A stretch of DNA of 6,237 nucleotides from Phycisphaeraceae bacterium (GTDB lineage: Bacteria > Planctomycetota > Phycisphaerae > Phycisphaerales > UBA1924). Under the pieces are notes generated by a model. It ran no database searches. It saw nothing but the letters and a program-made list of their open reading frames with translations, and was not told the origin of the DNA. Location: contig WUAJ01000144.1 in NCBI GenBank assembly GCA_009827215.1, forward strand, positions 1 through 6,237. Reading direction: 5' to 3'. Within the stretch, counting starts at the first letter, position 1. Every line of letters starts with the position of its first letter. This document shows, in pieces, positions 1 through 6,237 of this stretch. The translations under genes were made by a program, and so were the position numbers.

Positions 1-29
1 GGGTATCTGATCATTCCGATAGCCCGATC

Positions 30-917
30 ATGACCCAGAACACTCTTATCGAAGCGGAACTCCAAGATTCAATCCACACTGACGAGGTCTCTGAAGATCA
101 GACCCGCTTTGTCGTCATTGAACTGAACCAGAACATGTACGGCATTTCGACTGATGTCACTGTGGAGCTGATGGATACTTCAAGCACACAGATTACACGA
201 GTATCGCACGCGCCGGATTATGTTCAAGGAGTGATCAATCATCGCGGGACCATTATCCCGGCGATTGATATGCGTTCCTTGTTCGGATTCAAGTCCCATC
301 GCGATGGGGTCCGCTCGCTTGAGAACATGCTCGCACAACGCGAACAAGATCAGGTGGACTGGCTCAACGAACTCAAAGCATGCGCTGAGACAGGGGACAG
401 CTTTACGAAAGCAACGGATCCAACCAAGTGTGCTTTTGGTCAGTGGTACGACCAACTCTGTTCAAGCGAGTCTCAGTTGCAGGAGTTGACAAAGGGAAAC
501 ACAGCCGCGATCGCGATCATTAATCAGTTCGATGCACCTCATCGAGCGATACACGGCATTGCGAAAGAAGTGCTGCATCTGATTGAGCATGATCGGAAGG
601 ATGAAGCGAAAGCACTCATCAATGAGACTTGGGATGTCGAGCTCTCTCAGATGCGGAAGCTGTTTGCTTCGTTGGTGGACACGCTGCGTCCTGTCCTCAG
701 CAGCATGATGGTGATCACAGAGTTCGAAGGGAAGAAACTGGGATTGATCGTCGATGCGGTCCATTCGGTCTTCGATTGTGATGAATCACAGATCGAACCA
801 CTCCCGGATTCATCCGCGAACGCAGAGTTCTTGCAAGGTCTCGTGCATCAGCCTGATGGGTCGTACATCCTGATCTCCAATATGGAGCAGGTGTTTGCGA
901 GCACAAAGTCTGAGTGA
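30..917 (+). CDS. CheW-like chemotaxis adaptor with inserted CZB zinc-binding domain
   Basis: CheW proteins couple chemoreceptors to the histidine kinase CheA in the cytoplasm. The first half of a CheW fold is visible at about residues 25-88 (TRFVVIEL, then GVINHRGTIIPAIDMRSLFG). The second half is at about 225-290 (MMVITEFEGKKLGLIVDAV, then FLQGLV and YILISNMEQVF). Between them, about residues 100-222, sits a chemoreceptor zinc-binding (CZB) domain, a four-helix module known from receptors and diguanylate cyclases. Its marks are W111, the CAFGQWY motif (C134, G137, W139) and PHRAIH (H171, H175). The usual H-x-x-W histidine is Gln108 here. A helix of about 45 residues follows and leads back into CheW. 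At 295 aa it is about twice the length of plain CheW, which the insertion explains. The start is uncertain: no clear Shine-Dalgarno precedes ATG 30 and the frame is open to the left edge, so an upstream start is possible. Residues 1-24 are acidic and probably disordered. GC is about 50%, lower than the neighbours. Confidence 0.93.
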   Translation: MTQNTLIEAELQDSIHTDEVSEDQTRFVVIELNQNMYGISTDVTVELMDTSSTQITRVSHAPDYVQGVINHRGTIIPAIDMRSLFGFKSHRDGVRSLENMLAQREQDQVDWLNELKACAETGDSFTKATDPTKCAFGQWYDQLCSSESQLQELTKGNTAAIAIINQFDAPHRAIHGIAKEVLHLIEHDRKDEAKALINETWDVELSQMRKLFASLVDTLRPVLSSMMVITEFEGKKLGLIVDAVHSVFDCDESQIEPLPDSSANAEFLQGLVHQPDGSYILISNMEQVFASTKSE

Positions 918-931
918 GTCTGTGAAACGAT

Positions 932-1279
932 TCATGCATCCGCAGGATCGCGTGGCTTAGTCCAATCGATGTCAGCGTCTTTGTGCAGCACTCCAGCGGA
1001 CTGTTTGATGCAGCGTTTGCACGCGATGGAGTTCTCGTGCATTGGTGATCTCCAGTGCGCCTCATCGCGTCCATGTTCTAGGCAGAGTACGCAGGTCTCG
1101 TCAGGCGAGACGCCCGATCCAAGTTTGAGATGGATGATCTCTGTATACGCGATGGACAGGCAGTTAGCGCAGATGAGCGAGCCGCGATGTCCCTCGACCA
1201 TCGCGCGATCCTCCGACCACGGCTGATGGCAGAAGTCACACAGAAACCGCTCATTCCCTGAAGCATCGTTGTTGTGCAT
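932..1279 (-). CDS. Small protein with two C4 zinc-ribbon modules (first one ClpX-like), function unknown
   Basis: A 115-residue soluble protein with eight cysteines in four CxxC pairs: C14/C17 with C37/C40, and C63/C66 with C87/C90. The spacings are CxxC-x19-CxxC and CxxC-x20-CxxC, so the protein looks like a tandem duplication of one C4 zinc module. The first module (CDFCHQP...MVEG...ICANC) resembles the N-terminal zinc-binding domain of ClpX, which dimerises and binds adaptors or substrates, but no AAA+ ATPase part follows. The second module is more diverged and rich in His and charged residues. The tail (DIDWTKPRDPADA) is short and polar. There is no signal peptide or membrane segment. 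The start ATG overlaps the exporter's stop codon (TGATG) and is preceded by a purine-rich GAGAGAG seven bases away, so translation is probably coupled to the exporter. I infer a zinc-binding role in protein or nucleic acid contact; I do not recognise a named family beyond the ClpX-type ribbon. Confidence 0.85.
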   Translation of the reverse strand: MHNNDASGNERFLCDFCHQPWSEDRAMVEGHRGSLICANCLSIAYTEIIHLKLGSGVSPDETCVLCLEHGRDEAHWRSPMHENSIACKRCIKQSAGVLHKDADIDWTKPRDPADA

Positions 1280-1281
1280 CA
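1277..1281 (-). promoter_or_regulatory. TGATG stop/start overlap coupling ABC exporter to zinc-ribbon gene
   Basis: On the minus strand the exporter's TGA stop and the zinc-ribbon gene's ATG share one A. Such overlaps usually allow the terminating ribosome to restart on the next gene, which supports co-transcription and roughly fixed relative output. The overlap also supports the chosen start of the small gene. Confidence 0.8.
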
Positions 1282-3123
1282 GGTGTCTCTCTCGTCGTGC
1301 TCGATCAGTTGATGACGAGCGAGCGATCGATACAGCGGTGATGATTCTATCAGCTCATCATGCGTCCCTGTCGCGACAATTGACCCTTGGTCCATCACAA
1401 CGATTCGGTCGGCGCCGAGGACAGTCGAGAGGCGGTGTGCCACGATGAGCGTTGTGCGATCTGTACAGAAAGTTGAGAGCACATCGCCGATGAGTCGCTC
1501 GGATTCCGCATCGACCATCGAGGTTGCCTCGTCGAGGATCAGGATCGCGGGATCGCGGAGGATCGCTCGAGCGATCGCGATGCGCTGGCGCTGTCCTCCG
1601 GACAAGGTGAGTCCCTGTTCGCCGACTGGGGTGTCGTACCCCTCTTCGAGTGCGTCGATGAACGACGCGGCGCGTGCTTGCTCCGCGGCGAGCTTGATCT
1701 GCTCGAAGCTCACCGATGGGTTGCCGTACGCGATGTTCTCGCGGATCGTGCCTTTGAAGAGGACGACTTCTTGAGTGACCACGCCGATCTGTCGTCTGAG
1801 CGAGCGGACGCGGACGCGTGTGGTGTCGATGCCATCGATGAGCACGCGTCCCTCGTTGGGATCGAACAATCGCGGGACGAGGGAGAGGAGGGTGGTCTTT
1901 CCGCAACCATTGGGACCGACGAACGCGACGGTCTCACCCGCATTGATTTTGAGCGAGACATCCGCGATCGCTCGCGAGCTTCCGCCGGGATACAAGAATG
2001 AAACATTGTCAAACGCGAGCGTCTGGGAGTGACGCGCCAGCTTGGGCATCCGGACATCATGTCCGGGCTCCGGATCAGCGCCGAGCAGCCGCTTGAGTCG
2101 ATCCGCGGCGGCACCGGACTGCTGGATGTCATTCACCAGCCCAGTAATCGGCTTGATCGAAGCGCCAGCGATCGCAAGCGCCACCAGCACGGTCATGAAC
2201 TCGGACTTGTCGAGGTGACCATCGATGATGAGCTTCACGGCGACGAGCGTGAGCGCGCCGAGCGTGAAGACGGTGATCATCTCAACCAGAGGCCCCGCCA
2301 TCGCGCGTGCGGTACGGACCTTGAGCTGCTGCTTGAGGACTTCTTTATTGATGCGTCCGAAGCGCCCCGCTTCGTAGCGTTCGGTGGTGTGGACCTTGAC
2401 GACGCGCATCCCCTGGAGCGCTTCGGTCGCGGCGCGGTACAACCCCGCCCTGCTCGACAGCGCCCGCTCAGACGCTCGGCGGATGCGCTTGCCGAGCTTG
2501 CGGATGACCGTCGCAAGGATCGGCATCAGCAGCAGTGCGACCAGCGCGAGCTGCCAGTTGGTGATCAGCGCCACAATCAGCGCGACCAGTCCTTTCGTGA
2601 TCTGCGCCACGGCTTTAGAGAGCAGCGCGACGAATCCAGCGCTGAGTGCTTCGGTGTCATTGACGATCCGCGAGATCGCATCGGTCGGTCCCTCGGAGAC
2701 GATCGTCTTGAGCGGGAGATGGATCACTCGTCCGAACGCTCGGCGGCGGATCAGCGCGACCGATCGGTGGACAACAGTGAGCGCGAGATACTGGTGCAAG
2801 AAGTTGGCCGCGGCTCCGAAGATGGTGAGCACACCCAGCGAGATCATGATCCACATCACCGCGTCGAAGGGGCCTTCAGGGAGCGCGTCGATGGTGGACT
2901 GGGAGACGAGCCCCTGTGACCATCCTGTCGCGGTGTATTCCTCCACAAGCTGCGGGAGCCCGCGATGTCCGGGCTCGAGGATCGTATCGAGCACGGGCTG
3001 CATCGCGATGATGCCGGCGCCCATGCCTCCCGCGGAGATCATCGCGAAGATGAGCCCGAAAATCAGGTGGGTGCGCCAGCGCAACATCTGTTTGGCAAAG
3101 TGCCAGAAGGCGTCCATAGTCAT
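1279..3123 (-). CDS. MsbA-like ABC exporter (fused membrane and ATPase domains)
   Basis: A half-transporter of 614 residues that would act as a homodimer in the inner membrane, using ATP to move a lipid, lipid-linked or hydrophobic substrate outward. The substrate cannot be read from the sequence. The membrane part has six helices at about residues 17-42, 88-112, 160-183, 186-207, 280-300 and 308-330. The ATPase part (about 365-605) is complete: A-loop Tyr378, Walker A GPNGCGKTT (403-411), Q-loop Gln451, signature LSGGQ (507-511), Walker B ILILDE (527-532), D-loop SMVD (535-538; SALD is commoner) and switch His563. Catalytic Glu532 is present, so it should be active. The segment between helices 1 and 2 is long, about 45 residues. 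Met1 and Met3 are both possible starts and neither has a clear Shine-Dalgarno. The gene begins only 6 bases after the RND stop, suggesting reinitiation in one operon. The family resembles MsbA, but a role in lipid A export is not shown. Confidence 0.96.
   Translation of the reverse strand: MTMDAFWHFAKQMLRWRTHLIFGLIFAMISAGGMGAGIIAMQPVLDTILEPGHRGLPQLVEEYTATGWSQGLVSQSTIDALPEGPFDAVMWIMISLGVLTIFGAAANFLHQYLALTVVHRSVALIRRRAFGRVIHLPLKTIVSEGPTDAISRIVNDTEALSAGFVALLSKAVAQITKGLVALIVALITNWQLALVALLLMPILATVIRKLGKRIRRASERALSSRAGLYRAATEALQGMRVVKVHTTERYEAGRFGRINKEVLKQQLKVRTARAMAGPLVEMITVFTLGALTLVAVKLIIDGHLDKSEFMTVLVALAIAGASIKPITGLVNDIQQSGAAADRLKRLLGADPEPGHDVRMPKLARHSQTLAFDNVSFLYPGGSSRAIADVSLKINAGETVAFVGPNGCGKTTLLSLVPRLFDPNEGRVLIDGIDTTRVRVRSLRRQIGVVTQEVVLFKGTIRENIAYGNPSVSFEQIKLAAEQARAASFIDALEEGYDTPVGEQGLTLSGGQRQRIAIARAILRDPAILILDEATSMVDAESERLIGDVLSTFCTDRTTLIVAHRLSTVLGADRIVVMDQGSIVATGTHDELIESSPLYRSLARHQLIEHDERDT
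1287..1293 (-). promoter_or_regulatory. Probable ribosome binding site of the zinc-ribbon gene
   Basis: The minus strand reads GAGAGAG here, inside the last codons of the exporter, with seven bases before the ATG at 1279. It is a purine run at a good distance but not a perfect GGAGG, so it is a weak to moderate site that may work together with the stop/start overlap. Confidence 0.45.
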
Positions 3124-3129
3124 TGGTGA

Positions 3130-6100
3130 TTATTCGTGCGCCGATGGGCTTTGAACAGTGGGGGCGGAGGAAGTCCCCAATGCCGCGATTTCAGGTGATT
3201 CGAGCGCCGGATTCTTGCGTGGGAGATCAAGACGACCGGTCCAGAGCACACGGAATGTGTGGACAATGTCGTCGAGGATCATCAGCAAGCAAGGGAGCAG
3301 CAGCAGGATGATGAAGGTCGCGCTGATGAGTCCGCACGCGATGGTGATCGCCATCGGGATGAGGAACTGAGCCTGGAAGCTCTGCTCGAGCATCATCGGG
3401 AGCAATCCAAGCACTGTGGTGATCGTTGTGAGCATGATCGCACGGAAGCGTGCCTTTCCAGTCAAGTATCCAGCATCAAAGACGCTGAGCCCCTCGCGTC
3501 GTCTTGCATTGAAGAACTCCATGAAGATCAGCGAGTCGTTGACGACGATCCCTGCAAGCGCGACAAATCCGATCATCGAGAGGAAGGTCAACGAATAGCC
3601 TAGGATGAGGTGGCCCCAGATCATACCGACGAGCGCGAACGGGATCGCGGTCATCACGATCAACGGCTGTGTGAAACTTCCGAACAACCACGCGAGGATG
3701 ACATAGATCAATCCACTCGCGACAAGCATCCCGATCGGGAGCGAGGACATGGAATCCTGGAAGTCTTTTTGTCGTCCTCGTTCGATCAGATCTACGCCGT
3801 GCATCGAAGCGAGTCGCTCAAGAATCAAGGGTTTGAGTTCTCCCGCGAGTTTGTCGGGATTCCCGAGCGCTCGATCGACATCAGCTTGGATGGACACGGC
3901 TCGCTGTCGATCGATTCTGCGAATCGTTGCGTAGGACTGGGACTCCTCGATGATCGCGACTTCTCCGAGTGGGACTGGAGTGCCTTGCGGAGTGAATACA
4001 TACTGGCGCTCGATCGCGTTCATGGATCGGCGCGAAGACTCAGGGAGCGTCACGCGGACATCGACATCTTCGCGATCACCCGCGAAGGTGTACGCTTCGA
4101 TCCCGAAGACCATCGCTTGGATCTGACGGCCTAGATCAGCACGCGTGAATCCCATCTCGCTGGCGCCGTCGCGGAGTGTGAATCGGACTTCTTGTAGTCC
4201 TCGGTCGAGATCATCGGAGATGCCGTAGACCGCATCGAACTCGCTCATTGTGCGTTTGATCATCGCGACCGCTTCATCGAGCAGCTCAGGATGATCCGAC
4301 GCAACGGTGTAGTTAAGATCGGTCCCTCCTGGACCTCCCGACATCCCGGCCATGCGGATGCTCTTCGCGTCTGGGATCGGACCTACAAGATCACGAATGC
4401 GTTCGATGAGTACAGAGGAACTGACATCGCGATCTTCGGCGGGATACAACTCGAGGATCAACTGTCCGATGTGCGGCGCCGACGAATCGCCTCCAGCGCC
4501 CTCGAGATCACCAACAGCGCCTGCTTGCGCAAAGGTGGTCTGGATCTCAGGTTGATCCATGCACACGGCTTCAAATCGACGCACGATCTCGTCTGTGCGT
4601 GTGACCGGCGTACCGATCGGCATCGCGATCGTGATGTTTACTGTTTCCGCATCGTCGTCCTCGAAGAAGATAAACGCGAGCCGACCCGATGCGACGAGTC
4701 CGACAGAAACCATAAAGACGCTGACAACCACAGAGAGCGCAATGTAGCGGTAGCGCATCACGAGGATCAGGAGCTTCGCATACGCGGGAATGATCTTGCC
4801 GTTGATCAAACGATCGCGAGCCTGGTCATACTTGTCTTCAAACTTCTCGAATCGTCCGACCTTGCGACCCGCGGCGTGGCGTTTGTCGCTTCCTTTGAGC
4901 GATGATGCCATATGCGATGGGAGAATGAACAACGATTCGATCAGCGACACACCGAGCGCACACCCCACGATGATCGGGAGCACCTTCATGAAGTCCCCGA
5001 TCTGACCATTGAGCAGCGCCAGTGGTAAGAACGCGCAGATCGTGGTAAGCACTGTGGAGACCACGGGCCAGGAGACTTGCTCCGTGCCTTCGACCGCGGC
5101 TTGGTACGCGTTGAGTCCGGACTCGTGCTTGGTCGCAATGTTCTCTGCAACGACGATCGCATCGTCGACGAGGATACCGATGACGATGATGAGTCCGAAC
5201 ATCGAGAGCAGATTGAGCGAGACATCCACCCACGCCATGATCGCGAGAGTTCCGAAGAGCGAGACGGCGAGTCCCATCGCGACCCAGAACGAGATGCGCC
5301 AGTTGAGCAGCAGCACGAGCGTGAGGAACACCAATATTCCGCCGAAGAGCGCGTTGCGGAGCAGTAGATTGAGACGGCCTGAAACAAAGCGCGATAGCTC
5401 AGTAGTCGTCATTAATGTGCCGGGAGGTGGCGCGATCGCGAACTTCTCAGCGCCAAGTTGATGTGCTTGCAGACGCGTGGATGCTTCTGGTGGTCCGAGC
5501 TTCTCTTTCCATGTCAGATCAATCGGTTCGCCGTTGCGTCCGGCGATGTACGCCTTGACCAGTCCGGCGAGTTCGATGATGTCTTGTTTTCCTACGCGGA
5601 ACACCGTGAGGTTTGCCGTGCGCTCACCTTCATAGCGAGAGGTCAGGTCGATATCGACAAAGCCATCGGTGACTTTTGCAACATCTTTGACGCGGATGAC
5701 CCCTCCGCTCTCGTCGGCTTTAAGGACGATGTCGAGGATCTCGTCTCCGCGTTCTTCGACGCCTACGGATCGGACTGAAATCGTTGATGTGTTGGTGCGG
5801 ACCGAACCGCCTGGGAGTTCGATCATCGCGTTGCGGATTTTGTCGCCGACCATTGGGAGACTCAATCCGTGCTCGATCGCACGCGCCGGATCAACCTCAA
5901 CGAGGATCTCGTCAGTCCGGATCCCGCCCGTCGAGATGTCGGTGATCCCTTCGAGCGAGAGTAGGTCGTCACGCGTCTCATTAATGAAGTCTTTCATAGT
6001 GCGCTCATCGGCGCTGCCGTAGAGCGCGACCACGATCGCGGGGAGTTTGGGTTCGATCTTGTCCACGATGATGTTGTCGACATCGTCAGGGAGGTCTTGG

Positions 6101-6237
6101 AGCGCATCGATCTCGCGTTTGACATCAGTGACCGCTTGATCGATGTTTGTGCCTTCTTCGAACTCGACCTGCAGCGATGCAGCGCCCTCGGAGATCGTGG
6201 TGACGATCTCTTTCACACCTGTCAGGTCCGCAACCGA
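3130..6237 (-). CDS. RND efflux permease, AcrB/HAE-like, 5' end cut by the window edge
   Basis: This is the inner-membrane pump of a tripartite efflux system, a trimer driven by proton entry that passes substrates to an outer-membrane channel through a membrane fusion protein. The visible 1035 residues start inside the first porter domain (GVKEI...SEG...VEFEEG). Helix 1 and roughly 75 residues are missing beyond the edge, so the full length would be about 1100. Residue numbers here count from the valine codon at 6216. Helices 2-6 lie at about 285-432, helix 7 at 489-508 and helices 8-12 at 825-980. The second porter and docking loop spans about 512-820. Helix 4 has the proton-relay pair Asp351-Asp352 in GILVDDAIVVAEN. 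The helix 10 position that is Lys940 in AcrB reads GIVVNDS (889-895), without lysine, as in several RND branches. A Pro/Ser-rich cytoplasmic tail ends the protein. It is the first visible gene of the operon. The fusion protein gene is not in the window and would be expected upstream. Substrate unknown. Confidence 0.96.
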   Translation of the reverse strand, partial: SVADLTGVKEIVTTISEGAASLQVEFEEGTNIDQAVTDVKREIDALQDLPDDVDNIIVDKIEPKLPAIVVALYGSADERTMKDFINETRDDLLSLEGITDISTGGIRTDEILVEVDPARAIEHGLSLPMVGDKIRNAMIELPGGSVRTNTSTISVRSVGVEERGDEILDIVLKADESGGVIRVKDVAKVTDGFVDIDLTSRYEGERTANLTVFRVGKQDIIELAGLVKAYIAGRNGEPIDLTWKEKLGPPEASTRLQAHQLGAEKFAIAPPPGTLMTTTELSRFVSGRLNLLLRNALFGGILVFLTLVLLLNWRISFWVAMGLAVSLFGTLAIMAWVDVSLNLLSMFGLIIVIGILVDDAIVVAENIATKHESGLNAYQAAVEGTEQVSWPVVSTVLTTICAFLPLALLNGQIGDFMKVLPIIVGCALGVSLIESLFILPSHMASSLKGSDKRHAAGRKVGRFEKFEDKYDQARDRLINGKIIPAYAKLLILVMRYRYIALSVVVSVFMVSVGLVASGRLAFIFFEDDDAETVNITIAMPIGTPVTRTDEIVRRFEAVCMDQPEIQTTFAQAGAVGDLEGAGGDSSAPHIGQLILELYPAEDRDVSSSVLIERIRDLVGPIPDAKSIRMAGMSGGPGGTDLNYTVASDHPELLDEAVAMIKRTMSEFDAVYGISDDLDRGLQEVRFTLRDGASEMGFTRADLGRQIQAMVFGIEAYTFAGDREDVDVRVTLPESSRRSMNAIERQYVFTPQGTPVPLGEVAIIEESQSYATIRRIDRQRAVSIQADVDRALGNPDKLAGELKPLILERLASMHGVDLIERGRQKDFQDSMSSLPIGMLVASGLIYVILAWLFGSFTQPLIVMTAIPFALVGMIWGHLILGYSLTFLSMIGFVALAGIVVNDSLIFMEFFNARRREGLSVFDAGYLTGKARFRAIMLTTITTVLGLLPMMLEQSFQAQFLIPMAITIACGLISATFIILLLLPCLLMILDDIVHTFRVLWTGRLDLPRKNPALESPEIAALGTSSAPTVQSPSAHE

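Noticed and set aside
907..922. Short direct repeat AGTCTG at the end of the CheW-CZB gene
   Set aside because: Six bases repeated once is expected by chance, and there is no flanking mobile element or attachment-site structure.
969..1226. An 85-codon + strand open frame opposite the zinc-ribbon gene
   Set aside because: The minus strand has the regular CxxC pattern, a coupled start and a purine-rich ribosome site. The + strand frame has none of these.
30..1279. A zinc-sensing unit formed by the CZB protein and the neighbouring zinc-ribbon protein
   Set aside because: Both are likely zinc proteins, but the genes are convergent and not co-transcribed, and structural zinc ribbons are common. 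Nothing in the sequence ties them together.
1358..1906. A 182-codon minus-strand open frame inside the exporter gene
   Set aside because: It is an out-of-frame reading of the ATPase domain, very rich in Arg, His and Pro, and lies wholly inside a confident gene.
2029..2919. A 296-codon open frame on the + strand, opposite the ABC exporter
   Set aside because: Its codons lie in exact register with the exporter's codons read backwards. It stays open only because TTA, CTA and TCA are rare in the exporter. The product is a charged Arg/Asp/His-rich string with no fold or motif.
3610..4905. Two + strand open frames (3610-4134 and 4291-4905) opposite the RND gene
   Set aside because: Both are in the same back-to-back register as the RND codons and have shadow-type composition, while the minus strand encodes a clear RND permease throughout.
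6214..6216. GTG at 6216 as the start of the RND permease
   Set aside because: The frame stays open to the window edge and the residues before it (SVADLTG) match the conserved porter-domain lead-in. Starting here would remove helix 1, so the gene is cut by the edge.

Overview
The window holds four protein-coding genes and almost no spare DNA. A chemotaxis-type adaptor lies on the + strand at the left end. A tight minus-strand gene block fills the rest, read from right to left: an RND efflux permease (its 5' end runs off the right edge), an MsbA-like ABC exporter, and a small protein with two zinc-ribbon modules. I see no RNA gene, mobile element, CRISPR array or long repeat.

The organism is most likely a Gram-negative-type bacterium, because RND permeases of this kind work in a double-membrane envelope. 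The small ClpX-like zinc-ribbon protein, the moderately high GC and the gene mix would fit a planctomycete, possibly of the Phycisphaerae type. That placement is an impression from family resemblance and has not been tested by a search. Hand sampling gives roughly 57-60% GC in the minus-strand block and about 50% in the + strand gene. The tetramer GATC and the palindrome GCGATCGC are strikingly common.

Layout: positions 30-917 (+) encode a CheW domain split in two by an inserted chemoreceptor zinc-binding (CZB) domain. Its stop lies 14 bases from the stop of the convergent zinc-ribbon gene (932-1279, -). That gene's ATG overlaps the stop of the ABC exporter gene (1279-3123, -) as TGATG. The exporter in turn starts 6 bases after the stop of the RND permease (3130 to the right edge, -). 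The three minus-strand genes are therefore very probably one transcript. Its promoter, and probably a membrane fusion protein gene for the RND pump, lie beyond the right edge.

How they work together: the RND permease and the ABC exporter are two independent export machines, driven by the proton gradient and by ATP respectively, made from one mRNA. The zinc-ribbon protein is translationally coupled to the exporter but has no known function. The CheW-CZB protein would link a chemoreceptor array to zinc or oxidant sensing. It is not co-transcribed with the others, so a functional link is unproven. The most notable detail is that the CZB domain appears to have lost its first zinc-ligand histidine (Gln108).
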